From Longivirga sp036510975 (lineage in GTDB: Bacteria > Actinomycetota > Actinomycetes > S36-B12 > CAIYMF01): a stretch of 64,000 nucleotides of DNA. The notes under the pieces are model-generated. The model searched no databases, was not told where the DNA came from, and saw only the letters and a program-made list of their open reading frames with translations. Below, piece by piece: positions 45,022 through 53,133 of this stretch (within the stretch, counting starts at the first letter, position 1; each line of letters opens with the position of its first letter). Location: contig DATCCY010000125.1 in the NCBI GenBank assembly GCA_036510975.1, positions 69,195 through 133,194 of the forward strand. Direction: 5' to 3'. Position numbers and translations under genes: made by a program.

Positions 45022-45939
45022 GTGCTGCCAGAACCGCTCGAGGTCATCCGCGCCGAGGGCCCCTGGACCCATCGCGACGTCGTGGCCAACGCCTGCCGGT
45101 TCCACGTCGTCGAGGCCGGCGGGGGACCGCTGGTCGTGCTCCTCCACGGCTTCCCGACCTTCTGGTGGACCTGGCGGCACCAGCTGCGCAGCCTCGCCGC
45201 CGCGGGCTACCGCGTCGTCGCGATGGACCTGCGCGGCTACGGCGGCAGCGACCACACGCCGCACGGCTACGACCCGTTGACCCTCGCCGCCGATGTCGCG
45301 GGGGTCGTCCGCACTCTCGGCGAGCCGTCCGCCGTGGTCGTGGGCCAGGGCTGGGGCGGCGTCGTCGCCTGGACCGCTGCGGCGCAGCATCCCGACGTCG
45401 TGCGCGGCCTCGTAGCGGTCGGGATGCCCCACCCGGTGCTGCTGCGCAACGCGTTCATCGGCGACCCCGGCCAGCGTCGCCTGGGTCGCTACGCCATCGG
45501 CTTCCAGCGTCCCTTCGTCCCCGAGCACCAGCTCACCCGGGACGACGCCGCCCTCGTCGAGACCTACCTTCGCCGCTGGTCGGGCTCGGACTGGCCCGAC
45601 CAGGAGACCGCCGACGTCTACCGCGCCGCGATGCTCGTCCCGAACACGGCGCACTGCGCGGTCGAGTTCCACCGCTGGGCTGTCCGCTCGATCCCCCGTC
45701 GCGACGGACGTCGCTTCCAGTCCGCCGTGGCCGCGCCCGTGCAGGTCCCCGTCCTGCAGATCCACGGAAGGCTCGACGGCGCGGTACTGCCCTCGAGCGT
45801 CAACGGCTCGGAGCACTACGCCGCCGCCGGCTACTCGCGGGTCGACCTCGACGGCGTGGGCCACTTCCCGCACGAGGAGGACCCGGACGCCTTCGACGCC
45901 GTGCTCCTGCCCTGGATCGAGACGCTGCCGAGGAGCTGA
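45022..45939 (+). CDS. Alpha/beta hydrolase, EphE-like, nucleophile position is Gly
   Basis: A 305-residue protein from GTG 45022 in the position of M. tuberculosis ephE (Rv3670). It has VVLLHGFPTFWWTWRHQL, AMDLRGYGGSD, a cap region, and GVGHFPHEEDPDAF with the catalytic His. However, the nucleophile elbow reads VVVGQGWGG, with Gly110 where epoxide hydrolases have Asp (GHDWGG). Either catalysis uses another residue or the protein is a non-enzymatic relative. The contrast with the intact GHDWG of the paralogue at 7552-8406 is clear. Confidence 0.82.
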   Translation: MLPEPLEVIRAEGPWTHRDVVANACRFHVVEAGGGPLVVLLHGFPTFWWTWRHQLRSLAAAGYRVVAMDLRGYGGSDHTPHGYDPLTLAADVAGVVRTLGEPSAVVVGQGWGGVVAWTAAAQHPDVVRGLVAVGMPHPVLLRNAFIGDPGQRRLGRYAIGFQRPFVPEHQLTRDDAALVETYLRRWSGSDWPDQETADVYRAAMLVPNTAHCAVEFHRWAVRSIPRRDGRRFQSAVAAPVQVPVLQIHGRLDGAVLPSSVNGSEHYAAAGYSRVDLDGVGHFPHEEDPDAFDAVLLPWIETLPRS

Positions 45940-45985
45940 CCTCACCTCGATGGCATGCTCGACCCAGGACGGACGGAGGGCAGTC

Positions 45986-47095
45986 ATGGACGTGCAGGCA
46001 GGGTGGTACCCCGACCCCGCGTCGCCGACATCGGCGCGCTGGTGGGACGGCACCCGGTGGACCGAGCACACCGCGCTGCTCGAGCAGCTCATGGCCGGCC
46101 AGCCCACCGTGGTGATGCCTGCGCCGCCGACGCCGCAGGCCGTCGTCGTGCCGGCCGCGCCCCCGGAGCCCGACACCGTGTCCCCGGTCCCAGGCTTCCC
46201 GAGCGACCCCACGGACACGGCCGTCTACCCCCTCGACTCGCCGTACGCCGCACCCGAGACCGCACCACCCGCGCGGCCACCCGTCCACTGGGGCCTGCTG
46301 GCCCTCGTCGGGGTGGTGGTGCTGGCGCTGGTGGTCGGGGCCGGCCTCACGCTGCACGGGCTGACCTCCGGCAAGAACGCCCCCGACGCCGCAGGAGGCA
46401 GCCCGACCAGCGCGCCAAGCAGCACCGCGGGCGGCTCCACGGCCTCGCCGTCACCGACGCCCTCGTCCTCCGCGGGCGGCGGTGCCATCCCCGTCGCGCC
46501 CGCGACCGCGGCCGAGGCCGCCGCGGTGCTCGAGACGTTCAAGCCCACGGCCGCCGACCTGCCGACCGGCGTCGAGGCCACGCTCATCACGAAGGGCGAC
46601 GTCGCCCAGGGCCAGAAGACCCTCGACGGCTGGTGCTCGGAGACCTACGCCACCGAGAAGGACCGCATCGCGCGGCGGCAGTGGGACCTCACCAGCGGCG
46701 GCGGGAGCATCGGGCTGTCCATCGAGGTGGTCGCCTACGGCACCGCCGGTCAGGCCGCGGCCGCCCTCGCCGAGTTCACCGACACGACCAAGGCGTGCGC
46801 GAACGTCTCGCTCACCGAGGACGGCACCGCACTGACCCAGGACCTCGTCTCGTCCGAGCCGCTCACCGGCCTGCCCCCCGGGGTCACCGGCTACCGCGGT
46901 GTCGTCGACGTGACGGGCAAGCCGGCCACCGGCGCCGCCTTCACGGGCACGTCGTCGGCCACCGTGCAGCGCAAGGGTCAGTACCTGTCGATCGTGTGGA
47001 CCAACCAGTCCACCGCGATCTCCGCCGGCGACCAGCAGGTGATCGACCGCTTCGTCGCGCAGCAGACCGCGGTCCTCGCGACCACGACCTCCTGA
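45986..47095 (+). CDS. DUF2510 membrane protein with extracytoplasmic domain
   Basis: A 369-residue protein; ATG 45986 has GGAGGG upstream. The N-terminal DUF2510 motif AGWYPDPASPTSARWWDG is followed by a Pro-rich linker, one transmembrane helix (about residues 105-128: LLALVGVVVLALVVGAGLTL), a Gly/Ser/Pro spacer, and a roughly 190-residue exported domain with two Cys. This could be a sensor or a cell-wall-contacting protein. It lies between the ephE- and marP-equivalents, where M. tuberculosis has no gene. Confidence 0.8.
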   Translation: MDVQAGWYPDPASPTSARWWDGTRWTEHTALLEQLMAGQPTVVMPAPPTPQAVVVPAAPPEPDTVSPVPGFPSDPTDTAVYPLDSPYAAPETAPPARPPVHWGLLALVGVVVLALVVGAGLTLHGLTSGKNAPDAAGGSPTSAPSSTAGGSTASPSPTPSSSAGGGAIPVAPATAAEAAAVLETFKPTAADLPTGVEATLITKGDVAQGQKTLDGWCSETYATEKDRIARRQWDLTSGGGSIGLSIEVVAYGTAGQAAAALAEFTDTTKACANVSLTEDGTALTQDLVSSEPLTGLPPGVTGYRGVVDVTGKPATGAAFTGTSSATVQRKGQYLSIVWTNQSTAISAGDQQVIDRFVAQQTAVLATTTS

Positions 47096-47173
47096 CCGCC
47101 GGATCCCGGGTCGTCGCCCACTCCCGGGAGGACCGACGGCGACCTACAGTGGAGCGCGACGCCGGGAGACACG

Positions 47174-47389
47174 ATGAGCGACGCGCAGGACGGTCACGTG
47201 CCGCAGGCGTCTGCCACGGCTACCGAGGCCGACCACGCGCGGCTCGTGGCGGTCGTGGCCGCCGCAGCCGCCCACGGCACGGACAGCCTGCGCCTCGTGT
47301 GGGACGACCTCCTCGCGTCGTACGGCGCGGAGACGGCCTCGCGCGTGTGGCAGGAGGCGCTGTCCTCCTCCGACGTCGGTCAGACCTAG
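47174..47389 (+). CDS. Small acidic hypothetical protein
   Basis: A 71-residue protein from ATG 47174 with GGGAG upstream. The second half is an amphipathic helix pair (LVAVVAAAAAHGTDSLRLVW; TASRVWQEALSS). No family is recognised. Codon use (G/C third positions) fits its neighbours, so it is probably real. It is convergent with marP. Confidence 0.55.
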   Translation: MSDAQDGHVPQASATATEADHARLVAVVAAAAAHGTDSLRLVWDDLLASYGAETASRVWQEALSSSDVGQT

Positions 47390-47422
47390 GCGCGCCCGGG
47401 CCGGGCCGGGCCGAGCTGCGGC

Positions 47423-48607
47423 TCAGCGGGTCGCGCAGGACCCGGTGTCGACCGGGGTACCGCTCGCCGCGCCCTCGCGCGCGGCCGTCGACACCTGGTC
47501 GGCCGTCAGGGCGTATCCGGTGTCGGGGTCGTCGACCGACGACGCGAACACCACGCCGTCGACATGGCCGTCGGGCGAGAGCAGCGGACCGCCGGAGTTG
47601 CCCGGCCGGATCGTGCCGCGCACGGCGTAGACGTCGCGCGTCACCTGGCCGTGGCCGTAGATGTCCATCCCTCGCGCCGAGATCCGGCCGCGGATCCGGG
47701 CCGCGGAGGCCGTCAGCGCTCCGCCGCCGGGGAACCCGGCGACCACGGCGGCGTCCCCGCGCTGCGCCGTGGTGGAGAAGCGCAGCGCCGGGGCGTCGAG
47801 GCCGGGTACGTCGAGGACCGCGACGTCGACGACGGGGTCGAGGTAGACCACGCGCGCCGGCCAGACCCGACCGCTGCCCCGGACGAGGACGCCCGGGCTC
47901 GCGACGCCGGCCACGACGTGCGCGTTGGTCATCACCCGGTCCGGCGCATAGACGAAGCCCGAGCCGTCGACCTGGGTGCCGCAGTCCGGCGCGATGCCCT
48001 CCACCTTGACCAGCGAGCCCCAGGCAGCACGGACGGCCGGGTCCTTGATCAGCGCGGGGTCGGGTGCGTCGACTGGGATGACCGGGTCGAGCGTGAAGCC
48101 GCCGAACGCCTGCGGGAAGCCGGTGGAGTCGAGCGCCGAGCGCAGCCCGCTCACCCAGTCCCGCGGCGCCTGCGGCATCACCGTGTCGATCTCGCCGAGC
48201 ACGGTCGAGCCACGGACCTCGGTCGACACCGCGCCGAGCGGCACCACGAGCACGGCTGAGGCGACCACCCACGCCACGAGGGCGAAGGACAGAACCCCGA
48301 ACATCGATCCGCCCACGGAGTCGACGACGCGCACCGGGCGCCAGGACACCGTCTCGCGGACCCAGTTCCCGAGCAGACCCGCCAGCGCATTCCCGATGCC
48401 GGCCGCGAGGATCACGATGCCCACGCCGAGGACCGCTGCCACGACGCCGCTCATCGACCCCAGCACGTGCGGCGCGATGACCGCGCCGACGAACGCGCCC
48501 ACGATGAACCCGGCGAAGGACAGGACGCCGCCGACGAGCCCGTTGCGCCAGCCCGACAGTCCGGCCAGCACGGCCAGCACGAGAAGGACGTAGTCGACGC
48601 TGTTCAT
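47423..48607 (-). CDS. marP: Periplasmic serine protease MarP (CvpA-trypsin fusion)
   Basis: A 394-residue protein from ATG 48607. Four N-terminal transmembrane helices form a CvpA-like domain (residues 1-125). The exported chymotrypsin-like domain has the triad His in VMTNAHVVAG, Asp in LDPVVDVAVLDV, and Ser in TIRPGNSGGPLLS. Cys in APDCGTQ and in the C-terminal GSCATR correspond to the regulatory disulfide of mycobacterial MarP (Rv3671c), a protease needed for acid and oxidative stress resistance. The ATGA overlap with the NUDIX gene upstream forms an operon nth-tlpA-nudL-marP. Confidence 0.93.
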   Translation of the reverse strand: MNSVDYVLLVLAVLAGLSGWRNGLVGGVLSFAGFIVGAFVGAVIAPHVLGSMSGVVAAVLGVGIVILAAGIGNALAGLLGNWVRETVSWRPVRVVDSVGGSMFGVLSFALVAWVVASAVLVVPLGAVSTEVRGSTVLGEIDTVMPQAPRDWVSGLRSALDSTGFPQAFGGFTLDPVIPVDAPDPALIKDPAVRAAWGSLVKVEGIAPDCGTQVDGSGFVYAPDRVMTNAHVVAGVASPGVLVRGSGRVWPARVVYLDPVVDVAVLDVPGLDAPALRFSTTAQRGDAAVVAGFPGGGALTASAARIRGRISARGMDIYGHGQVTRDVYAVRGTIRPGNSGGPLLSPDGHVDGVVFASSVDDPDTGYALTADQVSTAAREGAASGTPVDTGSCATR

Positions 48608-49245
48608 CGCAGGTCCGGCAGCGGTCGCACGTCCGAGGCGTCCCACGGACGCTCCCAGCCGCAGAGGGCGAACAGCCGGGACAGCAGGCCGGCGGTGAAG
48701 CCCCAGACCAGCAGCCCGCGTACGTCGAACGCGGGTCCGACGAAGCCGGACGGGTGGCCCACCGAGACCCGGTTCGCCGGATCCAGCAGCTCCGCGAGGG
48801 GGACGCGCACGACGGACTCCACCTCGCCGGGGTCGACGACGCCGACGGGCGACTCCGCTCTCCACCAGCCGAGCACCGGGGTGACGACGAAGCCGCTCGG
48901 CGGCAGCCAGAGCGCGGGCAGCGTCGCGAACACCTCGACGCCGGACGGGTCGAGCCCGGTCTCCTCCTCGGCCTCGCGCAGCGCCGCGGCGACCACGTCG
49001 GAGTCGGTGTCGTCGACCGCGCCGCCCGGGAAGGCCGGCTGGCCAGGGTGGCTCGACACCGTGGCCGCCCGCTGGATGAGCAGCAGGTCCGGTCCGTCCG
49101 GTCCGTCGCCGAACAGGACGAGCACGGCCGACTCGCGCCCGCCCTCGTCGGGCGGGAGGAAGCGGGAGAGCTGCTCGGGAGCGACGGTCCGGGCGACGTC
49201 GGCGACCGGCACGAGCCAGTCCGGGAGGCCGGTGCGGCCGATCAC
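48604..49245 (-). CDS. NUDIX hydrolase, CoA pyrophosphatase (NudL) type
   Basis: A 213-residue protein from GTG 49245. The UPF0035 motif LLIQRAATVSSHPGQPAFPG precedes the Nudix box GGAVDDTDSDVVAAALREAE with EETGLD. Together these define coenzyme A diphosphatases. It is the equivalent of Rv3672c. It overlaps marP downstream (ATGA) and the thioredoxin-like lipoprotein gene upstream (GTGA). Confidence 0.9.
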   Translation of the reverse strand: MIGRTGLPDWLVPVADVARTVAPEQLSRFLPPDEGGRESAVLVLFGDGPDGPDLLLIQRAATVSSHPGQPAFPGGAVDDTDSDVVAAALREAEEETGLDPSGVEVFATLPALWLPPSGFVVTPVLGWWRAESPVGVVDPGEVESVVRVPLAELLDPANRVSVGHPSGFVGPAFDVRGLLVWGFTAGLLSRLFALCGWERPWDASDVRPLPDLR

Positions 49246-49877
49246 GGCGGCACCGTCACGCCGAGGTGGTCGGCGACGAGGCGGCGCAGCTCGTCCGCAC
49301 CGGTGATCGCGCCGCGCTGCTCGTAGGTGATCGCGCCCGCCGCGTCGACGAAGTACGTCACCGGGAGCCCCGAGCCCCACCGCAGCGACGCCCTCGACTG
49401 GCCGGCGTCGTCGCGCACGGACGGGTAGTGGACGCCGGCATCCCGGAGCAGCGAGACGGCGGACGCCGGGTCGTCGGACGCGTCGAGCCCCACGACGCGC
49501 AGCTTCCCGCCCGCGGACGCCGACAGGTCGGCGAACAGCGACAGCTCCTCGCGGCAGGGCCCGCACCACGACGCCCAGGCGTTCACGACGGTGGGGGTGC
49601 CGCGCAGCCCCGCGAGCCGCACGGCCGGGCCCGGGCCCAGGCAGGGCAGCGCGAGGTCGGGAAGTCCGTCCTCGCGCGCCGCTGCCGCCGGATCCGACGC
49701 GGGACACTCGGCCAGGTCGGCCGCGGCGACCAGGTCGGCCGGTGCTGACGCGGCCGTGGCGCTCGACAGCGGCACGTCGGTGGACACCGGCGTCACGCGG
49801 GTGCCTGCGTCGCTCGGGGCCGCGCACCCCGACAGCAGGAGCGCGACGGCCACGACCGCCGCGGCCGACGCCCTCAC
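49242..49877 (-). CDS. TlpA-like thioredoxin-fold lipoprotein
   Basis: A 211-residue protein; GTG 49877 gives a signal peptide ending in the lipobox LLSGC. After a Ser/Ala-rich linker with a Cys pair (AECPASDP and ALPCLGPG), the thioredoxin domain carries VVNAWASWCGPCREELSLF with the CxxC redox centre, and the cis-Pro in GLPVTYFVD. It acts outside the membrane in disulfide or haem-thiol chemistry; it equals Rv3673c. It overlaps nth upstream by GTGA. Open sequence upstream in this frame to 52055 runs antisense to other genes and is not part of it. Confidence 0.9.
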   Translation of the reverse strand: MRASAAAVVAVALLLSGCAAPSDAGTRVTPVSTDVPLSSATAASAPADLVAAADLAECPASDPAAAAREDGLPDLALPCLGPGPAVRLAGLRGTPTVVNAWASWCGPCREELSLFADLSASAGGKLRVVGLDASDDPASAVSLLRDAGVHYPSVRDDAGQSRASLRWGSGLPVTYFVDAAGAITYEQRGAITGADELRRLVADHLGVTVPP

Positions 49878-50599
49878 GCCGGCCCCTGGGTGGTGATGAG
49901 CCTGGCCGCCTCGACCGGGTCCGTGGGCCCCTCGCCGAACGACGGGCACAGCCGCGCGAGGGGGCACGCGCCGCAGGCCGGCTTCTTCGCGTGGCAGCAG
50001 CGCCGACCGTGCCAGATCACATGGTGCGAGAGCATCGTCCAGTCGCGGCGCTCGACGAGGCCGCCGACCGCGGCCTCGACCTTGTCCGGGTCGGTCTCGG
50101 CGGTCCAGCCGAAGCGCCGCACGAGCCGTCCGAAGTGGGTGTCGACGGTGATGCCCGGAACGCCGAAGGCGTTGCCCAGCACGACGTTGGCGGTCTTGCG
50201 TCCGACGCCGGGGAGGGTGACGAGGTCCGCCAGCCGGCCCGGCACCTCGCCGTCGTAGCGCTCGACGAGTGCCCGGCCCAGGCCGATGAGAGAGGTGGCC
50301 TTGTTGCGGTAGAAGCCGGTCGAGCGGACGAGGTCCTCGAGCTCCTCGCGGTCGGCACCGGCGTAGTCGGCCGCGGTGGGACAGCGGGCGAACAACGTCG
50401 GTGTCACGATATTGACCCGGCGGTCGGTGCACTGCGCGGAGAGGATCGTGGCCACCACGAGCTCGAGCGGGGTCGTGAAGTCGAGCTCGCAGTGCGCGTC
50501 GGGGTAGGTCTGCGCCAGCACGCGGTGCATCCGCCGGGCGCGCCGGACCAGGGCCGTCCGGGTCTCCCCGGTGGGCGTGGGCTGGTCGGCTGCGGGCAC
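49874..50599 (-). CDS. nth: Endonuclease III
   Basis: A 241-residue bifunctional DNA glycosylase/AP lyase for oxidised pyrimidines, from GTG 50599. TILSAQCTD, helix-hairpin-helix LPGVGRKTANVVLG with the catalytic Lys, and catalytic Asp in TVDTHFGRLVRR are present, and the 4Fe-4S cluster CHAKKPACGACPLARLC is complete. It is the first gene of the nth-tlpA-nudL-marP operon and divergent from the RsiG-like gene across 121 bases. Confidence 0.96.
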   Translation of the reverse strand: MPAADQPTPTGETRTALVRRARRMHRVLAQTYPDAHCELDFTTPLELVVATILSAQCTDRRVNIVTPTLFARCPTAADYAGADREELEDLVRSTGFYRNKATSLIGLGRALVERYDGEVPGRLADLVTLPGVGRKTANVVLGNAFGVPGITVDTHFGRLVRRFGWTAETDPDKVEAAVGGLVERRDWTMLSHHVIWHGRRCCHAKKPACGACPLARLCPSFGEGPTDPVEAARLITTQGPA

Positions 50600-50720
50600 C
50601 GCAGCAGCCTACGTGGGCCGGGGGACCGTCCGGCTCGACCGTCCCTCCGCCTGGCAACTCGACTACCGTGGAACCACCAGGGTTCACCCGACCGGACCCT
50701 CGTCGTGAGCAGGTGGGCAC

Positions 50721-51338
50721 GTGACAGCTCCGATGGGCTCCGCACCCGACCCCCCCTCGTTCGACCAGGTCGTCGGCGCCGCGGAGGAGAAGGCAGCCGA
50801 GGCCAAGGCGCGGCGCGCGGCGCGCAAGGCCGAGCGCGCCGCGCAGCTGCCGCCCGAGCGGGACGCGGCCTACGACGCCCTCTCCCTGTCCAACCTGCGC
50901 GAGACCCGCACCGAGCTCGGCCACGAGGAGACCCGGGTCTCCTACTGGCGCCGGATCATCCAGGCGCGCCTCGACGTGGTCCGCAGCGCAGCGCCGGACG
51001 GCGACCGGGTCGCCGACCTCACCCGGGTGCTCACCGACGCCCGCAGCTCCGTGCACCGCTTGGCCTACATCGACGTCCAGCCGGTCCAGGACGTGCCACC
51101 GCTGCCCGACCTCGCCGAGATCTGGTCGCGCCAGGTCGACCGCACCGATCCGGTCGCCTTCGCCAGGCTCGAGGCGGACCTGACCGCGGCCGAGCTCGAG
51201 CTGTCGACGTACCGCCGGGAGCTGCACCGGCGCATCGACCTGGTCACCGACGAGCTCATCGCCCGCTACCGGGAGCAGCCGCTGCTCGCCCTCCAGATCC
51301 TCCCGGGCGACCCGCTGCGCCGGCACGAGACTTCCTGA
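50721..51338 (+). CDS. RsiG-like c-di-GMP-binding anti-sigma factor homologue
   Basis: A 205-residue, charged coiled-coil protein from GTG 50721. A basic N-terminal stretch (residues 20-45) precedes two long helices. Residues 70-85 read E-TRV-S-YW-R-RII-Q-ARL-D, an exact E(X)3S(X)2R(X)3Q(X)3D motif. The second helix at 158-173 reads E-LEL-S-TY-R-REL-H-RRI-D, the same motif with His for Gln. This twin motif is how Streptomyces RsiG binds a c-di-GMP dimer to hold the sigma factor WhiG. The sigma target here is unknown; no whiG gene is in the window. It lies beside nth and crp. Confidence 0.75.
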   Translation: MTAPMGSAPDPPSFDQVVGAAEEKAAEAKARRAARKAERAAQLPPERDAAYDALSLSNLRETRTELGHEETRVSYWRRIIQARLDVVRSAAPDGDRVADLTRVLTDARSSVHRLAYIDVQPVQDVPPLPDLAEIWSRQVDRTDPVAFARLEADLTAAELELSTYRRELHRRIDLVTDELIARYREQPLLALQILPGDPLRRHETS

Positions 51339-51477
51339 CCATCCGCGGAGCGCCCCGCGGGAACCGGCTCGCGCCGTTGTCCGAGGGACATGGGTACGCG
51401 CGGAGCGTGGGATAGGCCACACTGTCCCCTGGCTGATCCCGCCGCGCCGACGCGGCTGCCCCGCTAGGAGGACCTCC

Positions 51478-52152
51478 GTGGACGACGTGCTCATGAGCGC
51501 GCCTCTGTTCGCCGCTCTCGACGTCGAGGCCGCCTCGGCCCTCAAGGCGTCGATGGACGAGCGACGGCTCCTCAAGGGGGACGTCCTGTTCTCCGAGGGC
51601 GACCCGGGCGACCGCTTGTACGTCGTCACCGAGGGGAAGATCAAGCTCGGGCACGCCTCCGGAGACGGACGCGAGTCCCTGCTCGCCGTCATGGGTGAGG
51701 GCGAGATGTTCGGTGAGCTCTCCCTCTTCGACCCTGGTCCCCGCACGGCGACCGCCACCGCCCTCACCGACGTGACCGTGCTCGGCCTGGGCCACCAGGC
51801 GCTGCGTCCGTGGCTGACCGGACGTCCCGAGGTCGCCGAGTCGCTGCTGCAGGCGCTGGCGCAGCGGTTGCGGCGTACCAACGACGCGCTCGCCGACCTC
51901 GTGTTCTCCGACGTCCCCGGCCGGGTCGCGAAGGCGCTGCTCGACCTCGGCGAGCGCTTCGGCCAGTCGATGCCCGACGGCCTCCACGTCACCCACGACA
52001 TGACGCAGGAGGAGCTCGCGCAGCTCGTCGGCGCGAGCCGCGAGACGGTCAACAAGGCCCTGGCCGACTTCGCCTCGCGCGGCTGGCTGCGCCTGGAGTC
52101 CCGCTCGGTCGTGCTCCTCGACGTCGAGCGCCTCCAGCGCCGCGCCCGCTAG
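51478..52152 (+). CDS. crp: Crp/Fnr family regulator (cAMP receptor-like)
   Basis: A 224-residue regulator from GTG 51478 with AGGAGG upstream. The cyclic-nucleotide domain holds LFSEGDPGDRLYVVTEGKIK and the phosphate-binding cassette FGELSLFDPGPRTATATALT, with Glu and Arg suitable for cAMP. The C-terminal helix-turn-helix reads TQEELAQLVGASRETVNKAL. It equals Rv3676, the mycobacterial CRP, and Streptomyces Crp. The GSxETV recognition helix (GASRETVNKAL) suggests the usual TGTGA half-site. Confidence 0.93.
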   Translation: MDDVLMSAPLFAALDVEAASALKASMDERRLLKGDVLFSEGDPGDRLYVVTEGKIKLGHASGDGRESLLAVMGEGEMFGELSLFDPGPRTATATALTDVTVLGLGHQALRPWLTGRPEVAESLLQALAQRLRRTNDALADLVFSDVPGRVAKALLDLGERFGQSMPDGLHVTHDMTQEELAQLVGASRETVNKALADFASRGWLRLESRSVVLLDVERLQRRAR

Positions 52153-52164
52153 CCCCCCGTTTCC

Positions 52165-52226
52165 TGCCCACCCATCTGTCGCTTCCCGCGTCGCTGAACA
52201 GCCCGGAAACGACAGGTAGATGGGCG
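52165..52226. repeat. Family B inverted repeat, copy 2
   Basis: Arm 1 52165-52186 (TGCCCACCCATCTGTCGCTT...) and arm 2 52205-52226 pair at 17 of 22 positions; all mismatches are transitions. The arms resemble the family B copy at 11907-11970 (CCCACCTATCTGTCGTT). It lies between the convergent crp and metallo-beta-lactamase genes, so it may end transcription from both. Confidence 0.75.
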
Positions 52227-52239
52227 ACAAGGACGGGGG

Positions 52240-53133
52240 TCAGGTGTCTCTCAGGTAGGCGAGCTGCGCCAGGACGCTGAGGCGTGCTGCGGGCCAGACC
52301 GCTCTCGGGACGTCGGAGTAGACGTCGGCGACGACGAGATCGGCGAGGTCGGGCTCGGCGTGCTCCCGCGAGTGCCACCAGTCGGTCCCGGGACCGGCGT
52401 CGATCGCCGCGGACGCACCGCCGGCCGTGGCGCCGAGCCGCACGAGGGCCTCGCGGACCTGGGCGAGCCGCTGCTCCCGGTGGACGAGGTACGCCGTGAC
52501 CGCGTCCACCGGTGACCCGAGGGCGGGGCCGTGGCCCGGGAGCACGACGGTGGCGGTCGTCTCCTCCGCCAGGCGACGCAGCCGCTCGAGCGACTCGAGG
52601 TAGTCGCCGAGCCGACCGTCGGGGTGCGCCACCACGGTCGAGCCACGGCCCAGGACCGTGTCCCCGGTGAGCAGGGCGCCGGCGGACGGGACGTGGAAGG
52701 ACAGCGAGTCGCCGGTGTGGCCGGGGGTCGCCACCACCACTACCTCGAGCCCGCCCGCGACGACGACGTCACCGTCGGCGAGGCCCTCGTCGCCGAGGCG
52801 GTGCGCGGGGTCGAGCGCCGCGACCGAGGAGCGCAGCCGCCCCGCCAGGGCGCGCGCGCCCTCGGCGTGGTCGGGATGGCCGTGGGTCAGCAGGATCCGG
52901 GGCACCCTGGCGTCGCCGACCTCGGCCACGACGGCGTCGAGGTGCGCGGCGTCGTCCGGCCCGGGGTCGACGACGACGGCAAGCATCGACCCCGGTTCGC
53001 GCAGCACCCACGTGTTCGTGCCGTCGAGCGTCATCGGCCCCGGGTTCGCCGCGAGCACGCACACCGCCCGCTCGCCGACCGCGCCGCCGGTCCACGGCCC
53101 TCCGTCGCCGAGGGGGACGACGGCCCCGCTCAC
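52240..53133 (-). CDS. Metallo-beta-lactamase fold hydrolase
   Basis: A 297-residue protein from GTG 53133. Zinc ligands are in LLTHGHPDHAEG, VVATPGHTGDSLSF, LLTGDTVLGRGS and VLPGHGPALG. After the core, a helical C-terminal domain (about residues 195-297) resembles the LACTB2-type extension, which in relatives acts on RNA or thioesters. It is in the place of Rv3677c and overlaps a NUDIX gene upstream (GTGA). Confidence 0.88.
   Translation of the reverse strand: MSGAVVPLGDGGPWTGGAVGERAVCVLAANPGPMTLDGTNTWVLREPGSMLAVVVDPGPDDAAHLDAVVAEVGDARVPRILLTHGHPDHAEGARALAGRLRSSVAALDPAHRLGDEGLADGDVVVAGGLEVVVVATPGHTGDSLSFHVPSAGALLTGDTVLGRGSTVVAHPDGRLGDYLESLERLRRLAEETTATVVLPGHGPALGSPVDAVTAYLVHREQRLAQVREALVRLGATAGGASAAIDAGPGTDWWHSREHAEPDLADLVVADVYSDVPRAVWPAARLSVLAQLAYLRDT

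Noticed and set aside
49878..52055. Upstream extension of the TlpA-like frame to 937 codons
   Set aside because: The extension overlaps nth in another frame and runs antisense to the RsiG-like and crp genes. A lipoprotein signal starts at GTG 49877, overlapping the nth stop.
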